Part shown: piece after piece, positions 25,377 to 35,669 of the stretch
Layout: each line of letters opens with the position of its first letter
Numbering within the stretch: the first letter of the stretch is position 1
DNA from: Parafrankia irregularis
GTDB taxonomy: Bacteria > Actinomycetota > Actinomycetes > Frankiales > Frankiaceae
Assembly (NCBI RefSeq): GCF_001536285.1
Contig: NZ_FAOZ01000004.1
Span: 455,205-519,204, forward strand
DNA length: 64,000 bases
Direction: 5' to 3'
Translations under genes and position numbers: made by a program
The notes under the pieces: model-generated
What the model was told of the DNA's origin: nothing
Seen by the model: the letters and a program-made list of their open reading frames with translations, nothing else
Databases searched by the model: none

Positions 25377-25793
25377 CTACCAGCTCACGCCGACAGTCTC
25401 GACGTCGAGGATTCTACCCGAATCCGAGCCGTTGATGGTCTTCAGCCTGAATCGGTAGTTTGTGGCGGCGGGGTCGGCCCAGTGATAGTTGTCGCTGTCG
25501 TAGCAGTTCAGCACGACGGTGCTGCCCTCGCCGTCCGGCAGATAGGGGCGCGACCAGCGGAGCGCGATTCCGGCGTCCGCGCCTCCGGTGCTGTTGTTGT
25601 TGACCCGGCAGCCCTTGAACGTCACGATCGTGTCGTCGTTCGTCGAGTTGTTGTCCTGCCACCAGCGTGACTCGAAGCCGGTCACGGCGTCATCGATGTA
25701 CGAGCTGAAGGTGCCCTCGTACGCATATGCCGGTAGTCCCATCCCCATGATGGCGACGGGAACACCGGCGGCCACGGCCGCGGACCTTCTCAT
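25377..25793 (-). CDS. Small secreted protein of unknown function
   Basis: 138 aa with a classical signal peptide (MRRSAAVAAG, a hydrophobic stretch, cleavage after GLPAYA). The mature part of about 114 residues is acidic and rich in Asp, Asn, Thr, Tyr and Trp, with two Cys (FKGCRVNN and VLNCYDSD) that could form one disulfide, and a Trp-rich start (GFESRWWQDNNSTNDD). It looks like a small beta-sandwich domain; I do not recognise it. AAAGAGAG lies upstream of ATG 25793. Position upstream of a hairpin and an ABC operon, downstream of the ACP-GNAT gene, makes it the best candidate for the structural product or a partner of the locus. Confidence 0.75.
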   Translation of the reverse strand: MRRSAAVAAGVPVAIMGMGLPAYAYEGTFSSYIDDAVTGFESRWWQDNNSTNDDTIVTFKGCRVNNNSTGGADAGIALRWSRPYLPDGEGSTVVLNCYDSDNYHWADPAATNYRFRLKTINGSDSGRILDVETVGVSW

Positions 25794-25987
25794 TTCGACC
25801 AGCTCTCTTTCGTCGTTGTTTCGGTTTTTCTGGTTCCCGGGCCCGGCGTCGCCGTTCTGGTTCGAATGGGTAGACGTCTGTTGGGGCTCCAGGAAGATCC
25901 GTGAATCCGTTGGCCTCGAAAAGCATGGTGGTCATCGGGGAGGTGGTCTTCTCGGCGGGGCTGACGGCCACCCGGGCAGGGCGGGTT

Positions 25988-26922
25988 TCAGAGGCGATCC
26001 GCGCGGCGCTCGGCGTCGACCTGTCCCGAGATTCGCGGCCCGAAGGTCAGCAGTCCCGACGCCGCTCGTCGCCGGCTCGGCCAGACCGCGATTATGTACT
26101 CGTCCCAGTAGCGCCCGTCGTAGTAGATCGCCTCCCGGAGGCAGCCCTCGACGTCGTACCACCTGCCCCGGCCGCTGGCGATCTGGGTGAAGTTGTATTC
26201 GGGAAGCTCTGCGTAGAGCTTTCTCGGGCCGTAAACCTGGAAGACGTGGTCGATGAACAGGCTGACCGCCTCCATCGGAAGCCCCCGTGCTATGGCTTCC
26301 GGCGTGAAGACAGCCGCAATGTATGCACTCCTGCGCCGCTGATCATGGTTGTAGCAGACAACATGGCCGATAGGTTCGAGTGTCGGCCACAGATATGCGA
26401 CGAACTGCGTGAGAACGCCCTGCTGGATTCCGTGCTGGAACGCCTCGAAAGTCGGGACCGCGCCACGGAACCGCCAGCGGTGACCCAGCTCCTCGCTGAT
26501 GGCCAGCTGGTAGAGAAAGTGATGCGAATCTGGATTCACCGGGCCCAGGGCAATATTGTGCGTCCTGAGTCGGATGGGGCGCGGATGTGACACCCCGGGC
26601 ACGTCGGCGTCGGCGTCGCCTTCGTTCTTTGTCTGCGGCGATTCTTCCGGAATGCTCCCGAGCAGCTCGACGAGATCGCCGAAAGTTTGCGGATGGTTCT
26701 GGTCGAGTGCCTCCCGAGGGACACCGGCTGTGGTCAGCCAGTGCACCAGCTCCAGCACTGCAGAGAATCAACCGCCAGGTCCTCGTGAAATTTTGCGCCA
26801 AAGGAGAAGAGCTCCCGCGAAAATCCGGTGAGGTCTGCCAGGAAATCGGCCAGGCCCGCCTCCACCACCTCCCGGGAGGGAGCTCCCGGGCCACCGCGGG
26901 CCGATATGGTTTCGTTCGTCAA
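25988..26922 (-). pseudogene. Acyl carrier protein-GNAT acyltransferase fusion, split by a one-base frameshift
   Basis: Two reading frames together encode one protein. The first runs from TTG 26922 (GGAG 9 nt upstream) with VVEAGLADFLADLTGFSREL and GAKFHEDLAVDSLQ, the first half of an acyl carrier protein including the DSL phosphopantetheine serine, then leaves frame. The second continues from about 26758 with VLELVHWLTTAGVPREALDQ and QTFGDLVELLG, the second half of the same ACP, a short acidic linker and a GNAT domain (GHVVCYNHDQRRRSAYIAAV, GLPMEAVSLFIDHVF, KLYAELPEYNF). The total, 935 nt, is one base short of 312 codons. The break may be a mutation, a sequencing error or a -1 recoding event (re-reading the G of CAG gives DSLQVLELV). 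Intact, it would transfer an ACP-bound acyl group to an amine. Confidence 0.75.
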
Positions 26923-27661
26923 ATGTCCGGACTCCAGCCCTGTCCTTGGTATGTCTCGAGCCAGGGCGAAGTGAGGGAGCGGCCGGACCACGGCAGCACC
27001 GGTTGTCTGCGCACCACAAACGCCCGCCGAGCCGCGTCCCTCTTTTTGCATCGCCCCGCGGCGCGACACCAGCAGCCTCGATAGATTTCGGTGAAATCTG
27101 TATTCTCCGACTTTCGGCATGCTAGTCGGGCTATTTATGGCGAGCAAGGCTTAGTCGCGGGCGGCATCGCCGAACGTCAGGCGGGAGCCGGAGCGGTTGA
27201 AGCGATTTCCTTACCAAGAGTAACGGCGTGGATTCTGTGTACCGAGCGTCTCTGGCCTCGCACCGACGGGAGCGATGCACGTTGAGGGGTCGACCTGCTG
27301 TCGGGGCATGAATCGCGATGCCGTGAGCTCCGTACACAGAGCGTGTTGAAAGGCGTGAGTGGGCGGCCGGGGTGCCCGCACATCATGTGAGGCATATCAC
27401 TCGATGATCCGAGCTGCCCGCCCGCCGGCCGTCCGTCGCGGGCCGGGGCGGCTCCGCCGAACGTGCGCGGGCCCAGGCGAAATCCGGGCTCAGGACGCCG
27501 GAATCCGGACCGAGCGCCAGACGCGGAACGCCGGCAACGTGGATGCGTGGCCGGCGCTCAGGCGGCTGAGGGGGGCGCCGCCCGTCACCTGCCCGGGTGG
27601 CGCCCCGCCGTCGCTTCGTGGAACCAGTCCGGCTCTGTGGAACCAGTCCGGCTCGGTGGAA
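26923..27661. other. Long intergenic region upstream of the ACP-GNAT gene
   Basis: 739 bp. The 5' promoter of the minus-strand ACP-GNAT gene should lie in the AT-richer part 27070-27240. Near 27617-27665 the unit gtggaaccagtccggctc is repeated about 2.5 times just after the katG stop. Reading frames here lack ribosome sites and domains. Nothing else is supported. Confidence 0.4.
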
Positions 27662-29926
<2,265 letters not shown>

Positions 29927-30056
29927 TCAGGGCTAATCGGGTCACGAATTGTGCACTGAGAGTGACGGTTGGATTGATTGGTGAACGGGCGGCGGTGGAT
30001 CGCAAGGCGAACCGGTCTTCAGGTGCTCGGTTTCTCGGGTGATCGGTGGTGGGGGA

Positions 30057-30494
30057 TCAGAAACTTCCGGCGTCGGAACCGGAACAGGCGGGGCAGCGGC
30101 CCCAGTAGACGACCTCGGCCTCGTCGATCGAGAACCCGTTGTCGTCGGAGGCGGTGAGGCACGGTGCCTCGCCCACGGCGCAGTCGACATCCGAGATGGC
30201 GCCGCAGGATCTGCAGACGACGTGGTGGTGGTTGTCTCCGACCCGCGACTCGTACCGGGCCACCGAGCCGGCCGGCTGAATGCGCCGCACCAGGCCCGCG
30301 TTCGTGAGTACCCGCAGCGAGTCGTAGACGGCCTGGTGGGAGGCCTCGGGGAGCTCCGCGCGCACTGCCCCGATGATCGAGTCGGTGTCGGCGTGCGGAT
30401 GCGCGTGGACCGCGCCGAGCACGGCCACCCGCGGACGGGTGACGCGCAGGGCGGCCCCCCTCAGCATCTGCTGGAAGTCCGCGGACGTCGTCAT
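30057..30494 (-). CDS. furA: Fur-family peroxide/iron-responsive repressor FurA
   Basis: About 145-aa metalloregulator. Winged helix [23 protein letters not shown]-recognition segment [20 protein letters not shown], regulatory-metal histidines in [14 protein letters not shown], and two CXXC pairs (CRSC and CPAC) for structural zinc. ATG 30494 is used; an upstream GTG (30500) is possible. Directly precedes katG, so by precedent it represses katG and itself and releases under peroxide stress. A short GCGCAC...GTGCGC inverted repeat (30495-30510) adjoins the start codon, and an AT-rich segment (30521-30551) with TTGAAC and TTGACT is the likely promoter/operator. Confidence 0.92.
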   Translation of the reverse strand: MTTSADFQQMLRGAALRVTRPRVAVLGAVHAHPHADTDSIIGAVRAELPEASHQAVYDSLRVLTNAGLVRRIQPAGSVARYESRVGDNHHHVVCRSCGAISDVDCAVGEAPCLTASDDNGFSIDEAEVVYWGRCPACSGSDAGSF

Positions 30495-30520
30495 GCGCAC
30501 TACGGTGCGCCCTTTTCCTG

Positions 30521-30551
30521 AACGAGTCAAGAAACAGTTCAAGATCTTTTT
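30521..30551 (-). promoter_or_regulatory. Candidate furA promoter/operator
   Basis: On the minus strand this AT-rich stretch reads aaaaagatcttgaactg followed by tttcttgactcgttc. It holds two TTGA-type hexamers 12 nt apart about 30-50 nt before the furA start. AT-rich sites at this position are the known place for FurA autoregulation in related bacteria; the exact site here is inference. Confidence 0.4.
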
Positions 30552-30635
30552 GGGGGCGGGGTGCGGCGGCGCACCCGGGCCGGGCGGGGGCGGCCGGGTC
30601 GAGAGCGATCGGGTGGGGCTGGTCCGGGAACGAGA

Positions 30636-30668
30636 AAGCCGCGGCCGGAAGGGATCCGGCCGCGGCTT
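30636..30668. terminator. Hairpin between methyltransferase 3 and furA
   Basis: aagccgcggccgga (30636-30649) and tccggccgcggctt (30655-30668) are perfect 14-nt arms with a 5-nt loop. It lies downstream of the minus-strand methyltransferase gene and upstream of the furA promoter, so it should insulate the two units. Confidence 0.75.
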
Positions 30669-30680
30669 CGGCGAACCTGG

Positions 30681-30750
30681 GCGATCGACTGCGGCTTGCC
30701 CGCGTTGATCGACTACGGCTTGCGCGTGTTGATCGACTACGGCTTGCGGG
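30681..30750. repeat. Tandem repeat overlapping the methyltransferase 3 stop codon
   Basis: Three copies of about 24 nt built on gatcgactacggcttgc (first copy with ctgc). The last copy (from about 30731) provides the TAG stop and final codons of the minus-strand methyltransferase gene. Confidence 0.7.
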
Positions 30751-31594
30751 CGACGCCGCCGTACATGTAGACGTGGCTGTCCTCGATGGCGGCCGACTCG
30801 GCGTCGGGGTGCCAGCGATGGACGAGGACGATGCCCGGGTCGAGCAGTTCCAGGCCGCCGAAGAAGGCCGCGACGGCCGTCAGGTCACGCGAAACCATCG
30901 GGATCCCGCTGGCCCGGTAGGCGGCGGTGCCGTCCGCCACCTCCTCGGGGGCGAAGTCCGCCGTCACGGTGGAGATCGCCAGGATGCTGCCCGGGGCCAG
31001 CGGCGCCAGGAGCTCGCTGATGACGTTCTTCACGATCGCGTCATCCGGGATGAACTGGACGACCGCCAACAGGCTGACCGCCACCGGCTTGCTCAGGTCA
31101 AGGGTCTCCTGCAACTGGGCGGACTGCAGGATCTCCTGCGGCCGGCTCAGGTCGGCGTCGAGGTAGGCGGTGCTGCCCTCGGGAGTGCTGGTGAGCAGCG
31201 GCCGGGCGTGCAGCAGAACGATGGGGTCGCGGTCGACGTAGACCACCCGCGACTCGGGCGCGACCCGCTGGGCGACCTCGTGCAGGTTCGGGGAGGTCGG
31301 CAGCCCGGAGCCGATGTCGAGGAACTGTCGGATGCCGTGCTCCGCCGCCAGGTTGTGTGCCACCCGGGCCATGAAGTTGCGGTTCGCCCGCATGGACGTC
31401 GGCAGGTTCGGCAAATGCCTGGAAAATTCTGCGGCTGCCGCGCGGTCGGCCGGGAAATTCTCCGTCCCGCCGAGGATGTAGTCGTAGACCCGGGCCGGGT
31501 GCGGCACATCGGTTTTCAGGTCGACGTCCAGTGGCGTTCCGTCGGCGATGATGACGGAAGTGCCGCCGTCGTTGGGCTCGGCCTCAGTGGTCAC
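30737..31594 (-). CDS. PF04672-type S-adenosyl methyltransferase, paralogue 3
   Basis: 285 aa. Same family as 19328-20182 and 21291-22145 but more divergent: [22 protein letters not shown] loop [38 protein letters not shown], and end [23 protein letters not shown] 31594 follows GGGGGAATTC; the frame extends further upstream without a ribosome site. It is a single gene flanked by long noncoding DNA. Function within this family is not established; the number of copies suggests different acceptors or redundancy. Confidence 0.85.
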   Translation of the reverse strand: MTTEAEPNDGGTSVIIADGTPLDVDLKTDVPHPARVYDYILGGTENFPADRAAAAEFSRHLPNLPTSMRANRNFMARVAHNLAAEHGIRQFLDIGSGLPTSPNLHEVAQRVAPESRVVYVDRDPIVLLHARPLLTSTPEGSTAYLDADLSRPQEILQSAQLQETLDLSKPVAVSLLAVVQFIPDDAIVKNVISELLAPLAPGSILAISTVTADFAPEEVADGTAAYRASGIPMVSRDLTAVAAFFGGLELLDPGIVLVHRWHPDAESAAIEDSHVYMYGGVARKP

Positions 31595-32004
31595 GAATTC
31601 CCCCGTAGTGGGCGCGAATATTCTTCCGGCGCCTGCGTACGGGTGGGTCACATCTGCCGAACGCGGCACTGGCGCCGCCGGCGGACAGTGCCGACGTTGC
31701 GGGTAGAACCCTACCGTTCCGCTGATGAGGCAGGCGCTGTTTTGTCAGAAGGGAGCAAATGGAGTTCCGGCCCACCCGGACCCGGTGGACGGCTGCCGGC
31801 CGTCGCGGCAAACGTGGCCACTGGTTGCTTCTGGAGGTAAACCGGTGCCGCGGAGCCGCCACACGACGGCGCGATCTGCGCGAAATGTCTAGTCAACTGG
31901 GCCCATTGCCCTCTTGTTCGCACCGTGCATGCGTGTACCGGTGCGGTGAACCCGCGTTCTCGGCCCGAGGCCACTACCTGCCAGACCAGCTTGCCCTTGC
32001 CCGC
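31595..32004. other. Intergenic region
   Basis: 410 bp between methyltransferase 3 and the TetR gene, both on the minus strand. It should contain the methyltransferase promoter. No gene is supported and I see no strong hairpin or repeat. Confidence 0.4.
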
Positions 32005-32586
32005 CTATCTGGCTGACCCGGCGGCTCTGAGGCCATCCAGCAGGAGGTCGAGCAGGCGCCCGACCTGGGCGCGGTCGCCGCGATCCGCGGTCGCCAGGGT
32101 CACGCCACTGATGCCGAGCAGGAGATCGTCAGCGGTGACGTCCGCGCGCAGCACGCCCGCCGACACCCCGGCGGCCAGCAGCATCGCCACCGCGTCGGTC
32201 AGCCGCCGGCGGCTGTTCACGAACGGATCACCGCCGGCGGCGACCAGGGCGCGAAGCGCCCCGCCCATCCCGCGCTTCGTCGCCATGTAGTCGACGAACC
32301 GGTCCATCCACTCGCGCAGCGCCTGATCCGGTGGCAGGTCGCGGACGAGCCCGTCGACCGAGTCGCACAGCCGGTCGAGCTCACCGCGGTAGGCGGCGTC
32401 GACAAGCGCCTCCCGGGTGGGGAAATGGCGGTACAGCGTCCCGATGCCGACGCCGGCCTCCTTGGCGATCGCGGCGAGCGTGACCTCGGCGCCGTCCTCC
32501 TCCTGCGGCAGCAGGCGGACGGCCGCGTCGAGCAGCCGCTGCCGGTTGCGCCGGGCATCCACACGCAGGGGGCGGGTGGATGGCAT
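32005..32586 (-). CDS. TetR-family regulator, divergent from an SDR gene
   Basis: 193-aa repressor. HTH region RQRLLDAAVRLLPQEEDGAE, then AIAKEAGVGIGTLYRHFPTR; the C-terminal domain resembles the SBD of actinobacterial TetR proteins (ALREWMDRFVDYMATKRGM). ATG 32586 has AGGAGGTCGAGAG upstream. The SDR gene starts 121 bp away on the other strand, and a short inverted repeat lies between, so control of the SDR and of itself is likely. Confidence 0.87.
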   Translation of the reverse strand: MPSTRPLRVDARRNRQRLLDAAVRLLPQEEDGAEVTLAAIAKEAGVGIGTLYRHFPTREALVDAAYRGELDRLCDSVDGLVRDLPPDQALREWMDRFVDYMATKRGMGGALRALVAAGGDPFVNSRRRLTDAVAMLLAAGVSAGVLRADVTADDLLLGISGVTLATADRGDRAQVGRLLDLLLDGLRAAGSAR

Positions 32587-32648
32587 CAGCTCTCGACCTC
32601 CTGGCCGGCCGGGCTGGCCGGCCGGGAAATTTTCCGGAGCCCCCTCCG

Positions 32649-32666
32649 GTTCCTGTCGAGTGGAAC
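32649..32666. promoter_or_regulatory. Inverted repeat between divergent TetR and SDR genes
   Basis: gttcc (32649-32653) and ggaac (32662-32666) flank an 8-nt spacer; the flanking bases (cg before, gg after) partly extend the symmetry. It lies mid-way between the two start codons. Candidate TetR operator, short and therefore tentative. Confidence 0.4.
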
Positions 32667-32707
32667 GGAGGAGACTCCGGATAAGCGTACCGAGGAGAAA
32701 CCGGATC

Positions 32708-33703
32708 ATGACTGATCGGATCACTACCCCGTTCAACGCCGAGTCGACGGCCGCCGAGGTGATCGCCGGCATCGACCTCACCGGCCGCCGCGCCATCGTG
32801 ACCGGCGGCGCCTCCGGCATCGGCATCGAGACCGCCCGCGCACTCGCCTCCGCCGGAGCCGAGGTCACCCTGGCCGTCCGCGACCTGGCCGCGGGCGAAC
32901 GCACCGCCGCCGACATCACCGGCTCCGGCTCCGGCACGGCTGCAGGGCGGGTGCTTGTCGAGGCGCTCGACCTGGCCGACCAGGCCTCGGTGGCCGCCTT
33001 CGTGCGCCGCTGGGACGGGCCGCTGGACATCCTCGTCAACAACGCCGGCGTCATGGCCTCGCCGCTGACACGCACCCCCGAAGGTTGGGAGCTGCAGTTC
33101 GCCACCAACCACCTCGGCCACTTCGCGCTGACCGTCGGCCTGCACGACGCCCTGGCTGCGGCTGCGGCTGCGGGCGGTGGCGGTTCGGTCGGCGGTGGTG
33201 CCCGTGTCGTCTCGGTGAGCTCCAGTGCCCACCACCGCTCCCCGGTAGTCTTCGACGACATCCACTTCGACCGCCGCCCCTACGACCCGTGGGGGGCCTA
33301 CGGGCAGTCGAAGACGGCCAACGTGCTGTTCGCCGTCGAGGCCAGCCGCCGCTGGGCCGACGACGGCATCACCGTGAACGCCCTGATGCCCGGCGGCATC
33401 CGCACCAACCTGCAGCGCTACGTCTCCGACGAGGATCTCGCCCGGTTGCGTGCCGCCGCGGGCGGCGGCGACCTGAAATGGAAGACCCCCGAGCAGGGTG
33501 CCGCGACCTCGGTGCTGGTCGCGACCTCGCCGCTGCTCGCCGGCATCGGCGGACGCTACTTCGAGGACTGCAACGAGGCCCAGGTCGGCGTCCTCGGCGC
33601 CCGCAACGGGGTAGCCGCCTACGCCCTTGACCCGGACGCCGCCGCCCAGCTCTGGGACGTCTCCGAGCGGACCCTCGGCCTCGGCGTGACAGCCGCCAGC
33701 TGA
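32708..33703 (+). CDS. Short-chain dehydrogenase/reductase (retinol-dehydrogenase-like)
   Basis: 331-aa oxidoreductase. Cofactor motif VTGGASGIGIETARALA, NAG motif LDILVNNAGVMASP, NHLGHFALT block, catalytic serine region VSVSSSAHH, and YGQSKTANVL (YxxxK). The length and NHLGH motif fit the large-type SDRs annotated as retinol dehydrogenase or oxidoreductase. ATG 32708 follows GAGGAG. A Gly/Ala-rich insert (AAAAAGGGGSVGGG) sits before the serine strand. Divergent TetR gene suggests induction by its substrate or a related compound. Confidence 0.88.
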   Translation: MTDRITTPFNAESTAAEVIAGIDLTGRRAIVTGGASGIGIETARALASAGAEVTLAVRDLAAGERTAADITGSGSGTAAGRVLVEALDLADQASVAAFVRRWDGPLDILVNNAGVMASPLTRTPEGWELQFATNHLGHFALTVGLHDALAAAAAAGGGGSVGGGARVVSVSSSAHHRSPVVFDDIHFDRRPYDPWGAYGQSKTANVLFAVEASRRWADDGITVNALMPGGIRTNLQRYVSDEDLARLRAAAGGGDLKWKTPEQGAATSVLVATSPLLAGIGGRYFEDCNEAQVGVLGARNGVAAYALDPDAAAQLWDVSERTLGLGVTAAS

Positions 33704-34176
33704 TCCCGCCCCGCCGCAGCCCACTCGGTTCCGGGTTGTCGGCCACGTGGCGTGACGGACGGCCGATGCCGCGGATCGGCCGTCCGCCGGCGTTCCTGCC
33801 AGGGCGTTCGTGGTCCTGGGCGTTGCACTGGGGCCGCTGATCATCCTCAGGAGGATCCAACCCGGTGAGGGATGAGGCTGGGGTTCGTCCCCGGGGCGCT
33901 GATCCTCACTGGAGGGATCGCGACACGGTCGGAGCCTGTGCGGGGCTGCCGGTCGTCTCCGAAGGTGGGCTTTGATCGATCGTCGATTCCTGATCAGCGG
34001 GTTTTGTTTCGCGGCGGGGTAGGTTTCCTGGCTGCCGGCCTTGTCGACGTATGTGCGCCTAATCCGGGCGGGCAGATACCTTACGCATGGTTACAGATGC
34101 TTACCGTGAGCAACAATTTACATGGGTTAACATTCCGGACACATCCAGCTGGCCCTTCTGTCCGTAGACAACGGGC
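33704..34176. other. Intergenic region
   Basis: 473 bp upstream of the serine-hydrolase gene. The final 100 bp (ttacgcatggttacagatgc, then ttaccgtgagcaac and tttacatgggttaac) are AT-richer with several ttac words and are the likely regulatory segment. I compared it mentally with the c-di-AMP ydaO riboswitch that often precedes actinobacterial wall enzymes and did not find its conserved core. Confidence 0.4.
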
Positions 34177-35322
34177 ATGGCTCGTAAGCACACCTCCACC
34201 GGCAACATCAGCAGTCACCGTGTCGACCGGCGTGCCCGGCAACGCGTTGTTGCAGTTGGGGGCGCTGCTGCTGTGCTGCTGGCGTCCAGCGCGGCGGCGA
34301 CCGCCGCGGCCACGGTCACCGGCACCGCCGGGCTGACGGCGGTCGCGTCGACCTCGGCGCTGGTCCATTCCGTGGACCCTTCTCCCACCACCGCGGCGGC
34401 CTCGGCGGACACCACGGCCGCGCCCACGTCCACTCCCACCGCGACGACCGCCGCTCCGACGGCCACCCCCGCAACCACGGTCGAGCCCACGGCAAGGGCC
34501 ACAGCCACGGACGCAGGCCCGGCCGGGTCGAATGCCGTCGGCGCCGCGGAGGCTCCCAACCCGCTGGCGGCGAGCAGTGCGTCCGCGCAGGGCGGCGTCA
34601 CCGCGAGCGTCCTGGCGGAGCAGTTCCGCGCCTACCTGGCCGGACGTCCCGGCTCGACCAGTGTCGCGCTGTACGACGCCGCGACCGGCGAGACCGTCGT
34701 CAGCAGCAGCGCGACGACCCGGACGGGGTGGGAGACGGCGAGCACCGTCAAGCTGGACATCCTGGCCGCGTTGCTGTCGAAGACCGGTCAGAGCGGTCAG
34801 CTGACCTCGTCCCAGACAGCGCTGGCCAAGAAGATGATTTCGATCAGTGACAACGCGTCGGCCACCTCGCTGTGGAACCAGGCGGGTGGCAGCGCCGGCA
34901 TGAACGCCTTCTACCAGCGGCTCGGGATGAGCGCGACCACCGCTGGCGCCGGCGGCAAGTGGGGGCTGACGAAGACCACGGCGAGTGACCAACTCGCGGT
35001 GCTGCGCGCGGTTGCCTACCCCAACACGACGCTGTCCACCGCGGCCCGGGCCACGGCGAAGAGCCTGCTTGACGGTGTGATCTCATCCCAGCGGTGGGGC
35101 CTGACGGCGGGCGTGCCTTCCGGGGTGGCAGTGGAGATCAAGAACGGCTGGCTGCCCTACGACGGCGGATGGGTGATCAACAGCCTGGCCCACGTGCACG
35201 GCAACGGCCGCGACTACGTGATGGCTGCCTACACCCGGGACAGCGCCAGCGAGAGCACCGGTATCGCCACCGTCGAAGGCCTCTCGCGGATCGCCTGGGC
35301 CGCCGGGACTGTGCGGGGCTGA
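34177..35322 (+). CDS. Exported class A beta-lactamase-fold serine hydrolase
   Basis: 381 aa. An N-terminal hydrophobic segment (VVAVGGAAAVLLASSAAATA) acts as signal; residues about 65-135 are a Thr/Ala/Pro-rich linker; the catalytic domain follows. Active-site motifs of the penicillin-recognising fold are STVK (SxxK), SDN in ISISDNASA, and a KNG in place of KTG/KSG in VEIKNGWLPYDGGW. A clear glutamate-containing omega loop is not obvious, so it may be a wall-associated hydrolase or transpeptidase-like protein rather than an active beta-lactamase. ATG 34177 is used; the ribosome site is weak. Confidence 0.8.
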   Translation: MARKHTSTGNISSHRVDRRARQRVVAVGGAAAVLLASSAAATAAATVTGTAGLTAVASTSALVHSVDPSPTTAAASADTTAAPTSTPTATTAAPTATPATTVEPTARATATDAGPAGSNAVGAAEAPNPLAASSASAQGGVTASVLAEQFRAYLAGRPGSTSVALYDAATGETVVSSSATTRTGWETASTVKLDILAALLSKTGQSGQLTSSQTALAKKMISISDNASATSLWNQAGGSAGMNAFYQRLGMSATTAGAGGKWGLTKTTASDQLAVLRAVAYPNTTLSTAARATAKSLLDGVISSQRWGLTAGVPSGVAVEIKNGWLPYDGGWVINSLAHVHGNGRDYVMAAYTRDSASESTGIATVEGLSRIAWAAGTVRG

Positions 35323-35669
35323 CCTGGACGGTGCACGGCCGACGGGCTGTGCGCGGCTGACACGGCCAGGAACTGCTGTGTCAGCCGGCACGGCCAGGAA
35401 CTGCTGCGTCAGCCGGGTGGCACAAGCTGCGACAAGGTGCGAGGAGCGTGCTGGTCACGGCTTCCGGGTACGTACCTGTACCGGGGGACACGGAGGCCGC
35501 CGCGACGTGAGTTCGGCCGGTGATGTGCGCCGGCCTCCGGTGCTTGTGTGATTGGTCCGCCGGACGAGCCCGGTTCTGGAACGAGGCGAGGCTGACAGTC
35601 CGGTCGACCTGTTTTCGCTGTTGTGGCTGTCGTGACTGGCGAACCACCGTCCAGGAAGGCGCTTGCGCT
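35323..35669. other. Intergenic region upstream of rppA
   Basis: 347 bp. Contains the hairpin above, a 28-bp tandem duplication (35361-35416, unit beginning cacggccaggaactgctg) and the rppA promoter region. No gene is supported. Confidence 0.5.
35355..35386. terminator. Hairpin after the serine hydrolase gene
   Basis: ggctgacac (35355-35363) and gtgtcagcc (35378-35386) form a 9-bp stem with a 14-nt loop, 32 bp after the stop. The second arm is part of a 28-bp tandem repeat (35361-35388 and 35389-35416). Confidence 0.55.

Noticed and set aside
25690..25933. Small minus-strand frame starting MTTMLFEANGFTDLPGAP upstream of the secreted protein, as a possible RiPP precursor
   Set aside because: No ribosome site before the ATG, strongly basic unnatural C-terminal half, and it overlaps the start of the well-supported secreted-protein gene in another frame.
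34021..34176. Possible c-di-AMP (ydaO) riboswitch before the serine hydrolase
   Set aside because: The conserved core could not be found; only AT-rich ttac words are visible.
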